Positions 9,491-19,616 of a stretch of 64,000 nt of DNA are shown one piece after another. The stretch comes from JALYNX01 sp963724825 (GTDB lineage Bacteria > Actinomycetota > Acidimicrobiia > Spongiisociales > ZC4RG35): contig CAVRWT010000020.1 in the NCBI GenBank assembly GCA_963724825.1, positions 117,630-181,629 of the forward strand, in the 5' to 3' direction. Within the stretch, counting starts at the first letter, position 1, and each line of letters begins with the position of its first letter. The notes under the pieces were generated by a model. That model saw nothing but the letters and a program-made list of their open reading frames with translations. It did no database searches and was not told where the DNA came from. The position numbers and the translations under genes were made by a program.

Positions 9491-11262
9491 GAACCCATCA
9501 CGCGGCATCGATCGGAGAGGGCCAGATCGGGGAGAGGGTGACGGTCGCCGGCTGGATCCAGCGTCGCAGGGATCACGGTGGCATTGCCTTTCTCGACATC
9601 AGGGATGCGTCGGGGATCATTCAGGTGGTTGCCGATCCTGCGGTCCAGCCCGAGGTCGGGGACCTGCGAATGGAGTACTGCGTCTCGATCGCCGGGACGG
9701 TGCGGCGCCGTCCGGAGGGCACCGAGAATCCGGAAATGGCGACCGGGACCGTCGAAATCGGGGTCGAGGAGATCGTGGTGCTGTCGGCGGCGGAGGCTCT
9801 GCCTTTCATGATCGACGATCGGACCGAGGTCGACGAGCGGGCGCGGCTCCGTTACCGATACCTCGATCTGCGCCGTCCCCGGATGGCAGCCAACCTCAGA
9901 GCCCGTTCCCGGGCGACTGCGGCGATCCGGCGCACCCTCGATGACGCAGGGGTTTCTCGAGGTGGAGACCCCGACTTTGATCAACAGCACCCCGGAAGGG
10001 GCGCGGGACATGTTGGTTCCCGTCACGGCTGCGATCCGGCGAGTTCTACGCCTTGCCCCAATCGCCCCAATTGTTCAAGCAACTCCTGATGATCTCCGGG
10101 GTGGAGCGCTATTTCCAGATCGCCCGCTGTTACCGGGACGAAGACTTCCGCGCCGATCGGCAACTGGAGTTCACCCAGCTCGACCTGGAGGGGTCCTTCT
10201 GGGGTCGTGATGACGTTCTCGCTGCCATCGAGTCAGTTCTGGTCGCGGTGGTCGCTGAATTGCGGGGGGTGACCGTGCCCCAACCATTCACCCGTCTCAC
10301 CTGGCAGGAGGCGATGGACCGTTACGGCTCGGACAAGCCCGACCTCCGGTTCGGGATGGAGATTCGGGACCTTTCCGCACACCTCGGGGGCACCGAGTTT
10401 GGGGTGTTCAGCGGGGCCCTCGAATCGGGGGGCACCGTGCGTGGGATCAACATCGGGGCCCAGGAGTGGCCCCGGTCCCGGGCCGATGCCCTTACCGAGA
10501 GGGCGAAGGAACTCGGGGCCAAGGGCCTGGTGTGGATGGTGGTGGAGGAAGACGGGTCGGTGCGGTCGCCGGTTTCCAAGTTCCTCTCACCCGAGGAATT
10601 GGATGCCGTCAAGGGAGCCCTCGAAGGCGTGCCGGGCGACGTCCTTCTGATCGCCGCCGACAAATGGAAGACCTGTGTCACCGTGCTCGGAGGCCTGCGC
10701 ACCGAATTGGGGAAGCCCGCGGGCCATGATGAGCTGGCCTTCCTCTGGGTGGTCGACTTCCCGTTGTTCGAAGAGGCCGAGGACGGCTCTATCACCTTCT
10801 CGCATCATCCGTTCACGTCACCGGTCTCCCTCGACGAGATGCGGGACAACCCACTCGGGGCGATTTCGAATGCCTACGACGTGGTGGTCAACGGGATCGA
10901 GCTCGGGTCAGGGTCGGTTCGTATCCATGACCCGGTGGTGCAACGCCAGGTCTTCGAGATCCTCGGGAATCGACGCCGAAACCGCCGAGAAGCGCTTTGG
11001 CTGGTTCCTCGAGGCCCTCCGCTACGGAACGCCACCTCATGCCGGGTTCGCCTTTGGCATCGATCGTCTGGTGATGGTGCTCCAGGGCGAGTCGTCGATC
11101 CGGGAGGTGATCCCCTTCCCCAAGACCCAGACCGGGACGGACCCGATGACCGGTGCCCCGACCTGGGTCGATGACGGGCAGTTGGGGGAGTTGGGGATCG
11201 CCCTCACCCCGGAGGCGCGGGCCCGGCTATCTGAATCCACGATCCCTACCTCTGACGACTGA
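9487..11262 (+). CDS. aspS: aspartyl-tRNA synthetase (three frameshifts)
   Basis: Class IIb synthetase charging tRNA-Asp (or Asp/Asn). N-terminal OB-fold (VTVAGWIQRRRDHGGIAFLDIRD), catalytic core (QSPQLFKQLLMISG, FTQLDLEGSFW), inserted GAD domain, and C-terminal GFAFGIDRLVMVL are all visible, but spread over three frames. Breaks lie near 9951-9954 (GGGG), 10020-10023 (CCCG) and 10965-10969 (GGGAA), each equal to one extra base. The corrected protein is 590 aa, the normal length. It is probably a single working gene with assembly indels. Confidence 0.9.
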
Positions 11263-11279
11263 CCCGGCCGACCGTCTTA

Positions 11280-11341
11280 GTTTCTCCCCCCAGTGAGCGA
11301 AGCGAGCGTTGGGGGGAGTGCCGGCGGAGCCGGGAGGGGGG
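11280..11341 (+). repeat. G-rich palindromic repeat, copy A
   Basis: Begins TTTCTCCCCCCAGTGAGCGA and continues as a complementary G-run, so CTCCCCCCA pairs with TGGGGGGAG around a 17-nt loop. It is followed by the small hairpin CCGGC-GGA-GCCGG and a run of six G. A closely similar element is at 33033-33138. It lies 17 nt after aspS, with the next gene in the same direction, so it could serve as a terminator or attenuator. A REP-like element is the best description. Confidence 0.75.
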
Positions 11342-11457
11342 CTTACTTCCTTGTCTGACTTGTTTCGGAGCGGGCCAACGCCTGCCTGCGGTCAGCCTCT
11401 GTTGTGACGTTGGCCTCTGGCGGCCTGTGAGCGCCCGTCGGATGATGAGCCAAAGGT

Positions 11458-11471
11458 GAAAGGAGGCGTCG
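11458..11471 (+). promoter_or_regulatory. strong ribosome-binding site deciding the start at 11472
   Basis: AAAGGAGG at 11458-11465 lies 6 nt before ATG 11472. It is the reason for choosing this start although the frame from it is broken a few codons later. Confidence 0.6.
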
Positions 11472-11958
11472 ATGACGCTCACCGTGACTCGGGCAATCCC
11501 GACTCATCGCCCAGCTCTCGGTGCTCACTGCGTTTTGGCTGCTGATGGTCCTTGGGGTCAGCGCCCTCGCCGGAGGGATCGCACTGGTTTTTGGCAGTGT
11601 GGACAACGGGATGGCGCCGCCGGCGGCTTGGCTCGAAGCACTTCCTGTCATTGACAGCTGGCTGGTTCCGGGGCTGGTGTTGGGAATCGGTTTCGGGCTC
11701 GGCTCTCTGTTCACCGGATACGGGATCTGGAGACGTCCGCACTGGAGCTGGGCCTCTTTCATCGAGGCTCCCACCGGACACCATTGGTCGTGGATCGCGA
11801 CGATCCTGATCGGGCTGGGCCAGGTGACATGGATCGGCCTCGAGCTGCTATTCCTCCCGGAGTTGTCGTGGCTCCAGGCCTTCTACGGGCCGCTCGGGCT
11901 CGCGTTGTTCCTGTTGCCTTTCACGAGGTCGATGCGAGACCACCTCCAGGTCAGTTAG
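11472..11958 (+). CDS. small integral membrane protein of unknown function (one frameshift)
   Basis: No family recognised. From ATG 11472 the frame reads MTLTVTR, then one extra G in GGG at 11491-11493 shifts it; after correction it continues QSRLIAQLSVLTAFWLLMVL to the stop at 11958, 161 aa. Four hydrophobic segments are visible: about residues 14-38, 52-72, 95-120 and 125-145. The loop WRRPHWSWASFIEAPTGHH between helices 2 and 3 is Trp/His rich. The uncorrected alternative is a GTG start at 11521. It stands alone between the repeat and rarA. Confidence 0.6.
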
Positions 11959-11971
11959 AAGGCAGACCCAT

Positions 11972-11985
11972 TAGCGTCGGCCGAG
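11972..11985 (+). promoter_or_regulatory. putative leaderless promoter (-10 TAGCGT) of rarA
   Basis: TAGCGT at 11972-11977 ends 8 nt before the rarA ATG. No Shine-Dalgarno precedes the ATG, consistent with a transcript starting at or next to the start codon. Confidence 0.45.
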
Positions 11986-13321
11986 ATGAGTGACCTCTTT
12001 TCGGAGCGAGCGAATGATCTGGCCGGGCGCAATGCCCCGTTGGCGACCCGAATGCGACCCCGGTCGTTGGACGAGGTGGTGGGTCAGAAGGCACTGATGG
12101 GCCCCGATGCCGCCTTTCGCAGGGTCGTCGAGTCGGGGCGGCCGATCTCGATGTTGCTCTGGGGCCCGCCGGGCACCGGAAAGACCACCCTGGCCCGGGT
12201 GGTGGCCAACCACGCCGACGCCGCCTTCGAGACCCTCTCGGCGACCTCGGCCGGGGTCAAGGACATCCGCGAGGTGCTGGCCGGGGCACGGGCGAGGCTG
12301 GAAACCGACGAGCGTCGCACGGTCCTCTTCCTCGACGAGATCCATCGGTTCGCCAAGAACCAACAGGACGCACTGCTGCCTGGTGTCGAAGACGGGACGC
12401 TGACCCTGATCGGGGCGACCACCGAGAATCCGTTCTTCGAAGTCAACTCACCACTGATGAGCCGGATGACCCTGTTCCGCCTCGAGTCACTCGGTTCCGC
12501 CGATGTGGAGCAACTCGTGACCCGGGCTCTCGGTGACGCGGAGCGAGGCTTGGGCGATCGCCACCTGACGATCGCTGCCGAAGCTCTCGAGGAGTTGGGA
12601 AACCGGACTGGTGGAGACGCCAGGCAGGCTCTCAACGCCCTCGAGGTGGCCGCCCTCCTCGCCATCGGAGCATCACGTGCCGAGATCTCGATCGACGATG
12701 TCGGGGAGGCACTGCAACGCAGGATCGTTCGCTATGACAAGACCGGGGACCGCCATTACGACGTGATCTCCGCCTTCATCAAGAGTGTTCGCGGCTCGGA
12801 TCCTGATGCTGCCCTTTACTGGCTGTTCCTGATGCTGGAGGGTGGGGAGGACCCCGAGTTCATCGCCCGCCGCCTGATCATCCTGGCCTCTGAGGATGTC
12901 GGCCTCGCCGACAGCAACGGGCTGCAAGTGGCGATCGCGGCTGCAGACGCTCTCGCCTACGTCGGCCTGCCGGAGGCGGAATACCACCTCACCCACGCCA
13001 CCCTCTATCTGGCCACGGCCCCGAAGTCGAACTCGGTGGGGAGGGCTATGGGCGCAGCGCGAGACCTGGTTGGCAACGGCCCGGCAGGCGGAGTTCCGAT
13101 TCATCTCCGCTCGACGGGGTATTCCGGGGCCGCCGCCCTTGGTCACGGCGACGGATACCTGTATTCCCACGACCATCCGGGAGGGGTGGTCGCCCAGCAG
13201 TACTTTCCTGACGAGGTCGATGCGCGGGCCCTGTTCCAGCCTGGGTGACCTGGGCGACGAGGAGGAGATCGCCAAGCGAGTGGCCGAAATCGACCGTGTC
13301 CTCGGACGCGAGGGTCGATGA
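11986..13321 (+). CDS. rarA: replication-associated recombination protein RarA/MgsA (one frameshift near the C-terminus)
   Basis: AAA+ ATPase acting at stalled replication forks, related to clamp-loader subunits. Walker A GPPGTGKTTL (residues 60-69), Walker B LFLDEIHRF (about 110-118), sensor motif GATTENPFFEVN, and the tetramerisation domain with YHLTHATLYLATAPKSNS. The frame stops at 13248 after FQPG, but one extra G in GGG at 13243-13245 explains this. Read past it, the usual family tail DLGDEEEIAKRVAEIDRVLG follows to 13321, giving 444 aa. Start ATG 11986. Confidence 0.92.
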
Positions 13322-13362
13322 TGGCCCGTCCTAATGAGAACCGGGACCGGTCGGGCGCTCGT

Positions 13363-13368
13363 TAACCT
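13363..13368 (+). promoter_or_regulatory. putative -10 box (TAACCT) upstream of alaS
   Basis: The sequence GTTAACCTCGC matches the TANNNT element seen before several other genes in the window. It lies 28 nt before the preferred alaS start at 13397 and inside the extension that the alternative ATG at 13334 would give. This favours the downstream start. Confidence 0.35.
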
Positions 13369-13396
13369 CGCTCCCAGCCAACCAACCGGGCACAAA

Positions 13397-16022
13397 TTGG
13401 ACAGCAACCAGATTCGCACCCTTTTCACCTCGTTTTTCGAGGAGAAAGGCCATGTCGTCCGACCGTCGGCTTCGCTGATCCCGGTCGACCCGACGCTGCT
13501 CCTGACCAACGCCGGGATGGTCCCCTTCAAGCCCTACTTCCTCGGTGAGGAGCCCGCTCCCTATCTCCGGGCCACCACGGTGCAGAAGGTGGTGCGGACC
13601 GTCGACATCGACATCATCGGGACCACCCAGCGCCACCTCTCATTCTTCGAGATGCTGGGCAACTTCAGCTTCGGCGACTACTTCAAGGAAGACGCCACCG
13701 CCTGGGCTTACGAGTTCGTGACCGAGCGTCTTGGCCTGGACCCGGAACGCCTGTGGTTCACCGTGTACGAGACCGACGACGAAGCCGAACAGATCTGGAT
13801 CGATCACGTCGGTGTTCCCGCCAACAGGGTGCAGCGGGGCGGCAAGGACAACTTTTGGCAGATGGGGGTGCCGGGCCCCTGTGGCCCTTCTTCGGAGATC
13901 TTCTTTGACAAGGGTGAGGAGTACGGGGCGCCGGGAGGGCCGATAGGAGGGGGAGAGGACCGGTTTCTCGAGATCTGGAACCTGGTGTTCATGCAGAACA
14001 TCCAGGACGAGCCGTACCACGTCGTCGGTGACCTTCCCGCCAAGAACATCGACACCGGGATGGGGCTCGACCGGGTGGCGGTCGTCATGCAGCAGGTGGA
14101 ATCGGTCTTCGACATCGACACCACCAAGCACATCCGTGACGTGGCCGCGGCCTACACCGGCCTCACCTATGGGGAGAACGAGCTTCACGACGTGTCGCTC
14201 CGGATCCTCGCCGACCACGCCCGCTCGGTGACCTTCCTGATCGGTGACGGGGTGATCCCGGCGAACGAAGGGCGGGGTTATGTCCTTCGCCGGCTGTTGC
14301 GGCGCGCAGTGCGCCATGCCTGGCAGTTCGGGGGCGAGGGCTTGGTGTTCCCCGGTCTCGTCGAGGCCACGGTGGAGGTCATGGGCGACTGGTACACCGA
14401 GCTTCGGGAGCGGGAGGATTTCATCACCCAGGTGGTGACCCGGGAGGAAGACCGGTTCCGCAGAACCTTGGAGTCAGGGCATCAATTGCTCGATGCCGAG
14501 CTCGAGGGCGACCCCGAGGCGACGCTTTCCGGAGCAGTGGCCTTCAAACTCCACGACACCTACGGGTTCCCGATCGAGCTGACCCGTGAGATCGCGTCGG
14601 AGCGAGGGGTCACCGTTGACTCGGAGGGCTTCGAGGCCGAGATGGCGGCGCAGCGCAAGAGGGCCCGGGATGCCTGGAAGGGCGGCGATGACATTGCCGC
14701 CCTCGAGGTCTACAGGTCGGTCCTCGAGGTCACCGGGCTCACCGACTTCGTCGGCTACGAGGAAGAGTCGGCTCAGGGCCAGGTGCTCGCGATTGTGGCC
14801 GATGGGGAGACGATCGACCGGGCCGACGAAGGTCGCGAGGTCGAGGTCTTCTTGAGCCGCACCCCCTTCTACGGGGAGTCGGGCGGCCAGGTGGGAGACA
14901 TAGGGGTCATCGAGACCGAGACCGGGGTCGGCCTGGTGTCCGACACCCAACATTCGATTCAGGGGTTGCATGGCCATCGGCTGACTGTCGACTCGGGTTT
15001 CATCGCGGTGGGTCAGACGGCTACCGCGGTCATCGACTCGCCGCGCCGGGAGGCGATCCGCAAGAGCCATACCGGGACCCATGTTCTGCACTGGGCGCTT
15101 CGCGACGTCCTTGGCGAACATGCGAAACAGGCCGGGTCGCTGGTGGAACCAGGGCGTCTCCGCTTCGACTTCTCCCACTTCGCCCAGGTGGCCCCTCAGG
15201 AGCTTTCCGAGGTCGAGGCCGAGGTCAACCAGAGGCTCATCGAAAATGCTCGTGTCCAGACCACGGTCACCTCGAAGGAGCAGGCGGAGCAGATGGGGGC
15301 CATCGCCTTCTTCGGCGACAAGTACGGAGAGACAGTGAGGGTGGTGCGGGTCGGCGACTTCTCCGTGGAGTTCTGCGGCGGAACCCACACCCACTCGTCC
15401 GCCCAGGTGGGCCCGCTGCTCATAACCTCGGAGTCTTCGATCGGCTCCAACCTGAGGCGGCTGGAAGCACTGACCGGAATGGCCGCCTATCAGCGCATGG
15501 CCGAAGTCAGGCAGGGCATGGATCGTGCCGGGCAACTGCTCAAGACGGGGCCGGCGGAGGTACCGGGCCGGGTCGAGGCGCTGCTGGAGCGGGTCAGCGG
15601 CCTCGAGAAGGAGCTCGAAGCGATGCGTGGCACTCAACGCGGCGAGCTCGCCGCCGAGCTCGCCGGCTCGCCGACTGGCGGTTGGCGAAACATCCCTGGT
15701 GGTTGCGGATGCCGGGAACATGGATGCCAACTCACTCCGCCAGCTCGCACTGGGGGTCAGGGATCGCCTGGGGGGTCGCTCGTTGGTGGTCGTTGGCTCG
15801 CACCACGACGGCAAAGGCGTTCTGATCGGCCTCGCCTCCAAAGATCTGGTGGCGGCTGGCATTTCTGCGGCCGACGTCATCGGTGACGCCGCACGTGAGC
15901 TCGGCGGCGGTGGTTCCCGCGACCCCGAGCTGGCTCAGGCCGGTGGCCAGCACGGCGAGCGCATTCCCCAGGCCCTGGAGCTTGCCCGGGAGGCCGCGGA
16001 GCGCACACTCGCGGCCCTGTGA
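13397..16022 (+). CDS. alaS: alanyl-tRNA synthetase (one frameshift)
   Basis: Charges tRNA-Ala and edits mischarged Ser/Gly. N-terminal class II core (LDSNQIRTLFTSFFEEKGH, TNAGMVPFKPYF, GPCGPSSEIFFD), editing domain zinc motifs (SHTGTHVLH and FCGGTHTHSSAQ), and a C-terminal DHHA1 domain (SLVVVGSHHDGKGVLIGLASKDL). The last part is one frame over; the extra base is near 15668-15672. Corrected length from TTG 13397 is 874 aa. That start is preferred because it matches the family N-terminus; ATG 13334 would add 21 residues. It overlaps ruvX by 4 nt. Confidence 0.93.
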
Positions 16023-16423
16023 GCCGCTGTCTCGGGGTCGACGTCGGAACCAAGCGGGTGGGCCTGGCGTTGTCCGATCCCATCGGGCTGACCGCAACAC
16101 CATTGGATGTCGTCGACAGGTCGGATGCCGTGGACGAGATCACCCGGCTCGCTCAAATCCACGAGGTCGGTACCATTGTCGTTGGTCTCCCCACCAGTCT
16201 CGGCGGTGGTGAGGGCACGTCTGCCGTCGACGCCAGGAGTCTCGGCGAACAGCTGGCCCAGGCCACCAATGCCGAGATCGTCTATCTCGACGAGCGATTC
16301 ACCTCGCGGATGGCGGAGAGCGCCCTTCTCGAGTCCGGCATGAAGCGTCGGGACCGTAAAAACACCATCGACAAGGTGGCTGCCGCCATCATCCTCCAGG
16401 ACTATCTGAACTCTTTGCAATGA
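16019..16423 (+). CDS. ruvX: putative pre-16S rRNA nuclease / Holliday junction resolvase RuvX (YqgF)
   Basis: RNase H-fold nuclease of the YqgF family, implicated in 16S 5' end maturation. The 134-aa protein has the first acidic motif LGVDVGTKRVGLALSD, the central VVGLPTSLGG, and LDERFTSRMAE plus the final Asp in TIDKVAAAIILQDYL. GTG start overlaps alaS by 4 nt and its end overlaps mltG by 4 nt. The alaS-ruvX-mltG-aroE order is classic for Actinobacteria. Confidence 0.93.
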   Translation: MSRCLGVDVGTKRVGLALSDPIGLTATPLDVVDRSDAVDEITRLAQIHEVGTIVVGLPTSLGGGEGTSAVDARSLGEQLAQATNAEIVYLDERFTSRMAESALLESGMKRRDRKNTIDKVAAAIILQDYLNSLQ

Positions 16424-17520
16424 CTTTCGAACCAGTCCCTGAGCCTTCGCCCTGGTCGCGCGCCGGGCGCATGATCGCCATTGCCGGCATCGTGGTCCTG
16501 TCCGCCATTGCCGTGGTTGGCGGAGCCTCCTATCTCGGGCGGGTCGTGGGATCGTCCCTTACCTCGGAGGATCCGACCGCAGGTCCGGTCAACGTCGTCC
16601 CTGGTCAAGAGGTGACTGTGGAGATCCCGAGCGGCTCCAGCGCCGAGGACATTGCTGCCATCCTCGCTGCCCAGGGGGTCGTCCGCTCTGCGCTCGAATT
16701 CGAGGTGGCGGTCCGAAACAACGAGGCGGCTTCCCGTCTCCAGGCCGGGACCTACGAATTGGAGACCCTCATGGATCCGGCCGAGGTGGTGGCGGTCCTT
16801 GTGATCGGGCCGGTCGCCGACGTGTACCGGGTCACAGTCATCGAAGGGCTCCGGGTCGGTGAGATTCTCACCCGGCTCTCCGAGGCGTCGGGAATTCCCT
16901 ACGAACAGTTCGAAACAGCTTTGTTGTCCGGCGATGTGTCGACCTCACTGCGAACCATGCCGGCAACGATGGCTCTCGCGGACTGGGAAGGTCTGCTCTT
17001 CCCCGACACTTACGAGTTCACGAAATCCGCCGAGCCGGTGGCGATCCTCCAGCGACTTGCCTCGACGATGGAACAGCGTGTCGACAGCATCGATTGGTCG
17101 GTCGTCGAAGCTGCCGGCTACACCCCTTATGAGGGGCTGATCATCGCCTCACTCGTCGAGACCGAGGTGCTTCTCGACGAGGAGCGACCGATCGTCTCGA
17201 GTGTCATCCACAACCGTTTGGCGATAGACATGAAGCTCGACATCGACGCGACGGTGCTCTACGCACTTGGCACCCGGGACATCGCCGAGTTCGACAACGA
17301 GGTCGACTCGCCGTACAACACCTACCTGGTCGCCGGCCTGCCACCCACCCCGATCGCCTCGCCGGGACGGGCATCACTGGAGGCGGCAGCCGCTCCGGAC
17401 ACCACCGACTACCTCTATTACGTGCTCTCCGATCTCGAAGGCCACCACGCCTTTGCAGCCACGCTCGAGGAGCACAACGCCAACGTCGAGCAGGCTCGGG
17501 CCGACGGGGTCCTTCCCTGA
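16420..17520 (+). CDS. mltG: endolytic murein transglycosylase MltG
   Basis: Membrane-anchored lytic transglycosylase that cuts nascent peptidoglycan strands. A short cytoplasmic N-terminus is followed by one transmembrane helix (about residues 17-40), a LysM-like region, and the catalytic domain. That domain has ASLVETEVLLDEE, with the expected catalytic Glu near residue 247, then VSSVIHNRL and SPYNTYLVAGLPPTPIASPG. Length 366 aa. It overlaps ruvX by 4 nt. Confidence 0.94.
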   Translation: MTFEPVPEPSPWSRAGRMIAIAGIVVLSAIAVVGGASYLGRVVGSSLTSEDPTAGPVNVVPGQEVTVEIPSGSSAEDIAAILAAQGVVRSALEFEVAVRNNEAASRLQAGTYELETLMDPAEVVAVLVIGPVADVYRVTVIEGLRVGEILTRLSEASGIPYEQFETALLSGDVSTSLRTMPATMALADWEGLLFPDTYEFTKSAEPVAILQRLASTMEQRVDSIDWSVVEAAGYTPYEGLIIASLVETEVLLDEERPIVSSVIHNRLAIDMKLDIDATVLYALGTRDIAEFDNEVDSPYNTYLVAGLPPTPIASPGRASLEAAAAPDTTDYLYYVLSDLEGHHAFAATLEEHNANVEQARADGVLP

Positions 17521-17545
17521 GCACCGACCCGGGTCTCAGCCGGCG

Positions 17546-18331
17546 ATGAGAGCCGACCTGAGGTTCGTGCTCCTCGGCGACCCGGTGGATCACTCCCGGT
17601 CACCCGCGATTCACCGTGCGGCCCTCGCAGACCTCGGCCTCCCTGGGTCGTATGAGGCACGTCGCAGCGAACAGGCCGGGCTTACAGCGGCCCTCGAAGA
17701 GCTTCGGGCCGGAGACCTCGACGGCATCAACGTCACAATGCCCCTCAAGGCGCTTGCGGCGTCGAGCGCAGACCATCTCACCGAATTGGCCGACCGCTCG
17801 AGGTCGGTGAACACCCTTCGTTTCCGGGACGGCCTGGTGGAGGGCCATTCCACGGACGCTGCCGCGACCGCGAGGCTGCTCACACGCCCCCGGTTTGACG
17901 TGTCGGCTCCGATCCTGATCCTCGGGGCGGGTGGAGCCGCCGCCGCTGCCCTGGTTGCACTGAGCGGGAGGGAGGTCCATCTAGCCGCGAGACGCCCCGA
18001 CCTCGCTCGAGAACTGGCGGCCAGGGCCGGAGACGAGGTCATCGTCGTGCCATTCGGCTCGGCGGTCGCAGGTGCCATCGTCATCAACGCCACGCCGTTG
18101 GGGATGAAAGGAGAGTCGCTGCCATCCGGAATGTTGGACCGCGCCTCGGGGCTGATCGATCTGGCGTATGGTCGAGTCGACCCGCCGGCCACGGCTGAGG
18201 CTCGCCGAATCGGATTGCCTCTCGTTGACGGGCTCGAGTTCCTGGCCCTGCAGGCAGGGGAATCCTTTACCTGGTGGACCGGGATGGATGCGCCACTCGA
18301 AGTGATGCGCCAGGCCGCCAAAAACGGCTAA
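17546..18331 (+). CDS. aroE: shikimate dehydrogenase
   Basis: NADP-dependent reduction of 3-dehydroshikimate to shikimate. Substrate site SRSPAIHRAAL and NVTMPLKALAA (catalytic Lys), nucleotide-binding glycine loop LGAGGAAAAALVAL, NATPLGMKG, and the C-terminal DGLEFLALQAG. ATG 17546 gives 261 aa; upstream in-frame codons lie inside mltG. The gene belongs functionally with aroC-aroK-aroB further downstream, separated by the DUF4388 and prepilin-peptidase genes. Confidence 0.93.
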   Translation: MRADLRFVLLGDPVDHSRSPAIHRAALADLGLPGSYEARRSEQAGLTAALEELRAGDLDGINVTMPLKALAASSADHLTELADRSRSVNTLRFRDGLVEGHSTDAAATARLLTRPRFDVSAPILILGAGGAAAAALVALSGREVHLAARRPDLARELAARAGDEVIVVPFGSAVAGAIVINATPLGMKGESLPSGMLDRASGLIDLAYGRVDPPATAEARRIGLPLVDGLEFLALQAGESFTWWTGMDAPLEVMRQAAKNG

Positions 18332-18377
18332 AGCGCAAGGTCCTTTGGGCCGAAATGGATGGAAAGGATTGTCACGC

Positions 18378-18391
18378 AAGGAGTGAAACAA
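18378..18391 (+). promoter_or_regulatory. ribosome-binding site deciding the start at 18392
   Basis: AAGGAG at 18378-18383 lies 8 nt before GTG 18392, while the upstream in-frame ATG at 18359 has no comparable site. The start at 18392 also trims the protein to the onset of the DUF4388 homology. Confidence 0.5.
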
Positions 18392-19573
18392 GTGGCTCTT
18401 TCTGGAAACCTCGGCTTTGTGCCTCTCGATGAGGTGCTTCGGCTTCTGACCCGCTCAGACCAGCAGGGTGCCATCGACGTCTGGGGTCAGGACGTCAGGG
18501 GCCGCATCTTCATCAGCAGGAAGGGGATCGGCCTCGCCACCATCTCCGACGACAAGGAACTTCATCGTCACCTGGTCAACTCGGGCTACGTCGACGAGGC
18601 GTATCTCAGCTCGATCGAGGCCGGCACCACGACTCTGGCTCCTCTGGCCGACAAAGAGGGCAACATCGTCGATCTGCTTCGTGAGATGACCGTCGAAAGC
18701 GTGTATCAGATGTCCCGGCGTGGGTCGTCCTTCGAGGTCACCGAGTCGGTCACTTCCCCGTTTGCCAGCCCGAGAGCCTTCGAGCTCGAGGCGATTCTCG
18801 AAGAGTCGAGGCGGCGCGCCGGGGAGTGGTCCGAGGTCGAGCAGATCATCTCCGACCTGGATGGCGTCATCAAGATGAACCGCGATCTGGGCGAGCAGGA
18901 CTCGGTCAAGATCAGCCGCGATGCCTGGCGCCTTCTCTGCGAGATGGGCTCGGGCGCCTCGGTGAGGACCCTTGCCGAGCGTCTCGGCACCACCGACTTC
19001 TGGACCGCACGTGTCGCCGCCGGTCTGTCCGAGCAGCAACTGCTCGTGCTCGCCGAGAGCGTCGCCGAGGAAGAGGTTGTGGCCCCGGTCGCAGTGGAGC
19101 AAACCTCGTACTACGAGCAGCCGGCAGTCGCCGACACTTCACCAGCGATCGATGAGGACAAGGACCCCGACGGGTCGTGGTGGGTCGAGCCCACGGCGGA
19201 GGAGAGCGAGGCTGAGGCCGCCGCAGCCGAGGCCGAGGAGTCGGAGCCTGAGACCCACAAGGACAGCCGCTTCGGCCAGTTCCGCGCCAAGGTGGAGACT
19301 GCCGACGAGCCCGCCAATGAGGGAGTGGAAGCCGCTGCGGGGACCGAGGCACCGTTCGAGCCCGATGCGTCGGTGTTCGAGCCCCAGCCCGAAGCCGCGC
19401 CCTCGCTGGAGACCCCTTCCGACCTGGACGCGGTCGAAGAGGACACCGAAGCCTTCCTCGAAAAAGTGTTCTCCCAGCTCGAGAACAACGGTCAGCCGGA
19501 GGAAGAGGGCCATGGCCTGCTTCGGCGCCGTCGGCTCGGCTCGGTCCTCAAGGAAATGACTGAGGAAGACTGA
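18392..19573 (+). CDS. DUF4388-domain protein
   Basis: N-terminal region (LSGNLGFVPLDEVLRLLTRSDQQGAIDV) is a DUF4388/PATAN domain, found in proteins linked to surface motility and signalling; residues 1-125 roughly. A helical region follows (about 150-230). The C-terminal third is acidic, low-complexity and rich in Glu/Ala/Pro, then ends in a basic patch LLRRRRLGSVLKEM. About 393 aa from GTG 18392; ATG 18359 is the alternative. It lies directly upstream of a prepilin peptidase gene, which fits a link with type IV-like pili, but the exact role is unknown. Confidence 0.72.
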   Translation: MALSGNLGFVPLDEVLRLLTRSDQQGAIDVWGQDVRGRIFISRKGIGLATISDDKELHRHLVNSGYVDEAYLSSIEAGTTTLAPLADKEGNIVDLLREMTVESVYQMSRRGSSFEVTESVTSPFASPRAFELEAILEESRRRAGEWSEVEQIISDLDGVIKMNRDLGEQDSVKISRDAWRLLCEMGSGASVRTLAERLGTTDFWTARVAAGLSEQQLLVLAESVAEEEVVAPVAVEQTSYYEQPAVADTSPAIDEDKDPDGSWWVEPTAEESEAEAAAAEAEESEPETHKDSRFGQFRAKVETADEPANEGVEAAAGTEAPFEPDASVFEPQPEAAPSLETPSDLDAVEEDTEAFLEKVFSQLENNGQPEEEGHGLLRRRRLGSVLKEMTEED

Positions 19574-19601
19574 GAGCCGGGCTCTCGACCTTTCCCAACG
19601 C

Positions 19602-19616
19602 TAATTTGCTCCGGCG
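19602..19616 (+). promoter_or_regulatory. putative leaderless promoter (-10 TAATTT) of the prepilin peptidase gene
   Basis: TAATTT at 19602-19607 ends 9 nt before GTG 19617, in a 43-nt gap lacking a Shine-Dalgarno. Confidence 0.42.

Noticed and set aside
12896..13321. Separate small gene after rarA
   Set aside because: Its only meaningful part is the rarA C-terminal tail read in the corrected frame; the rest is an out-of-frame reading of rarA.
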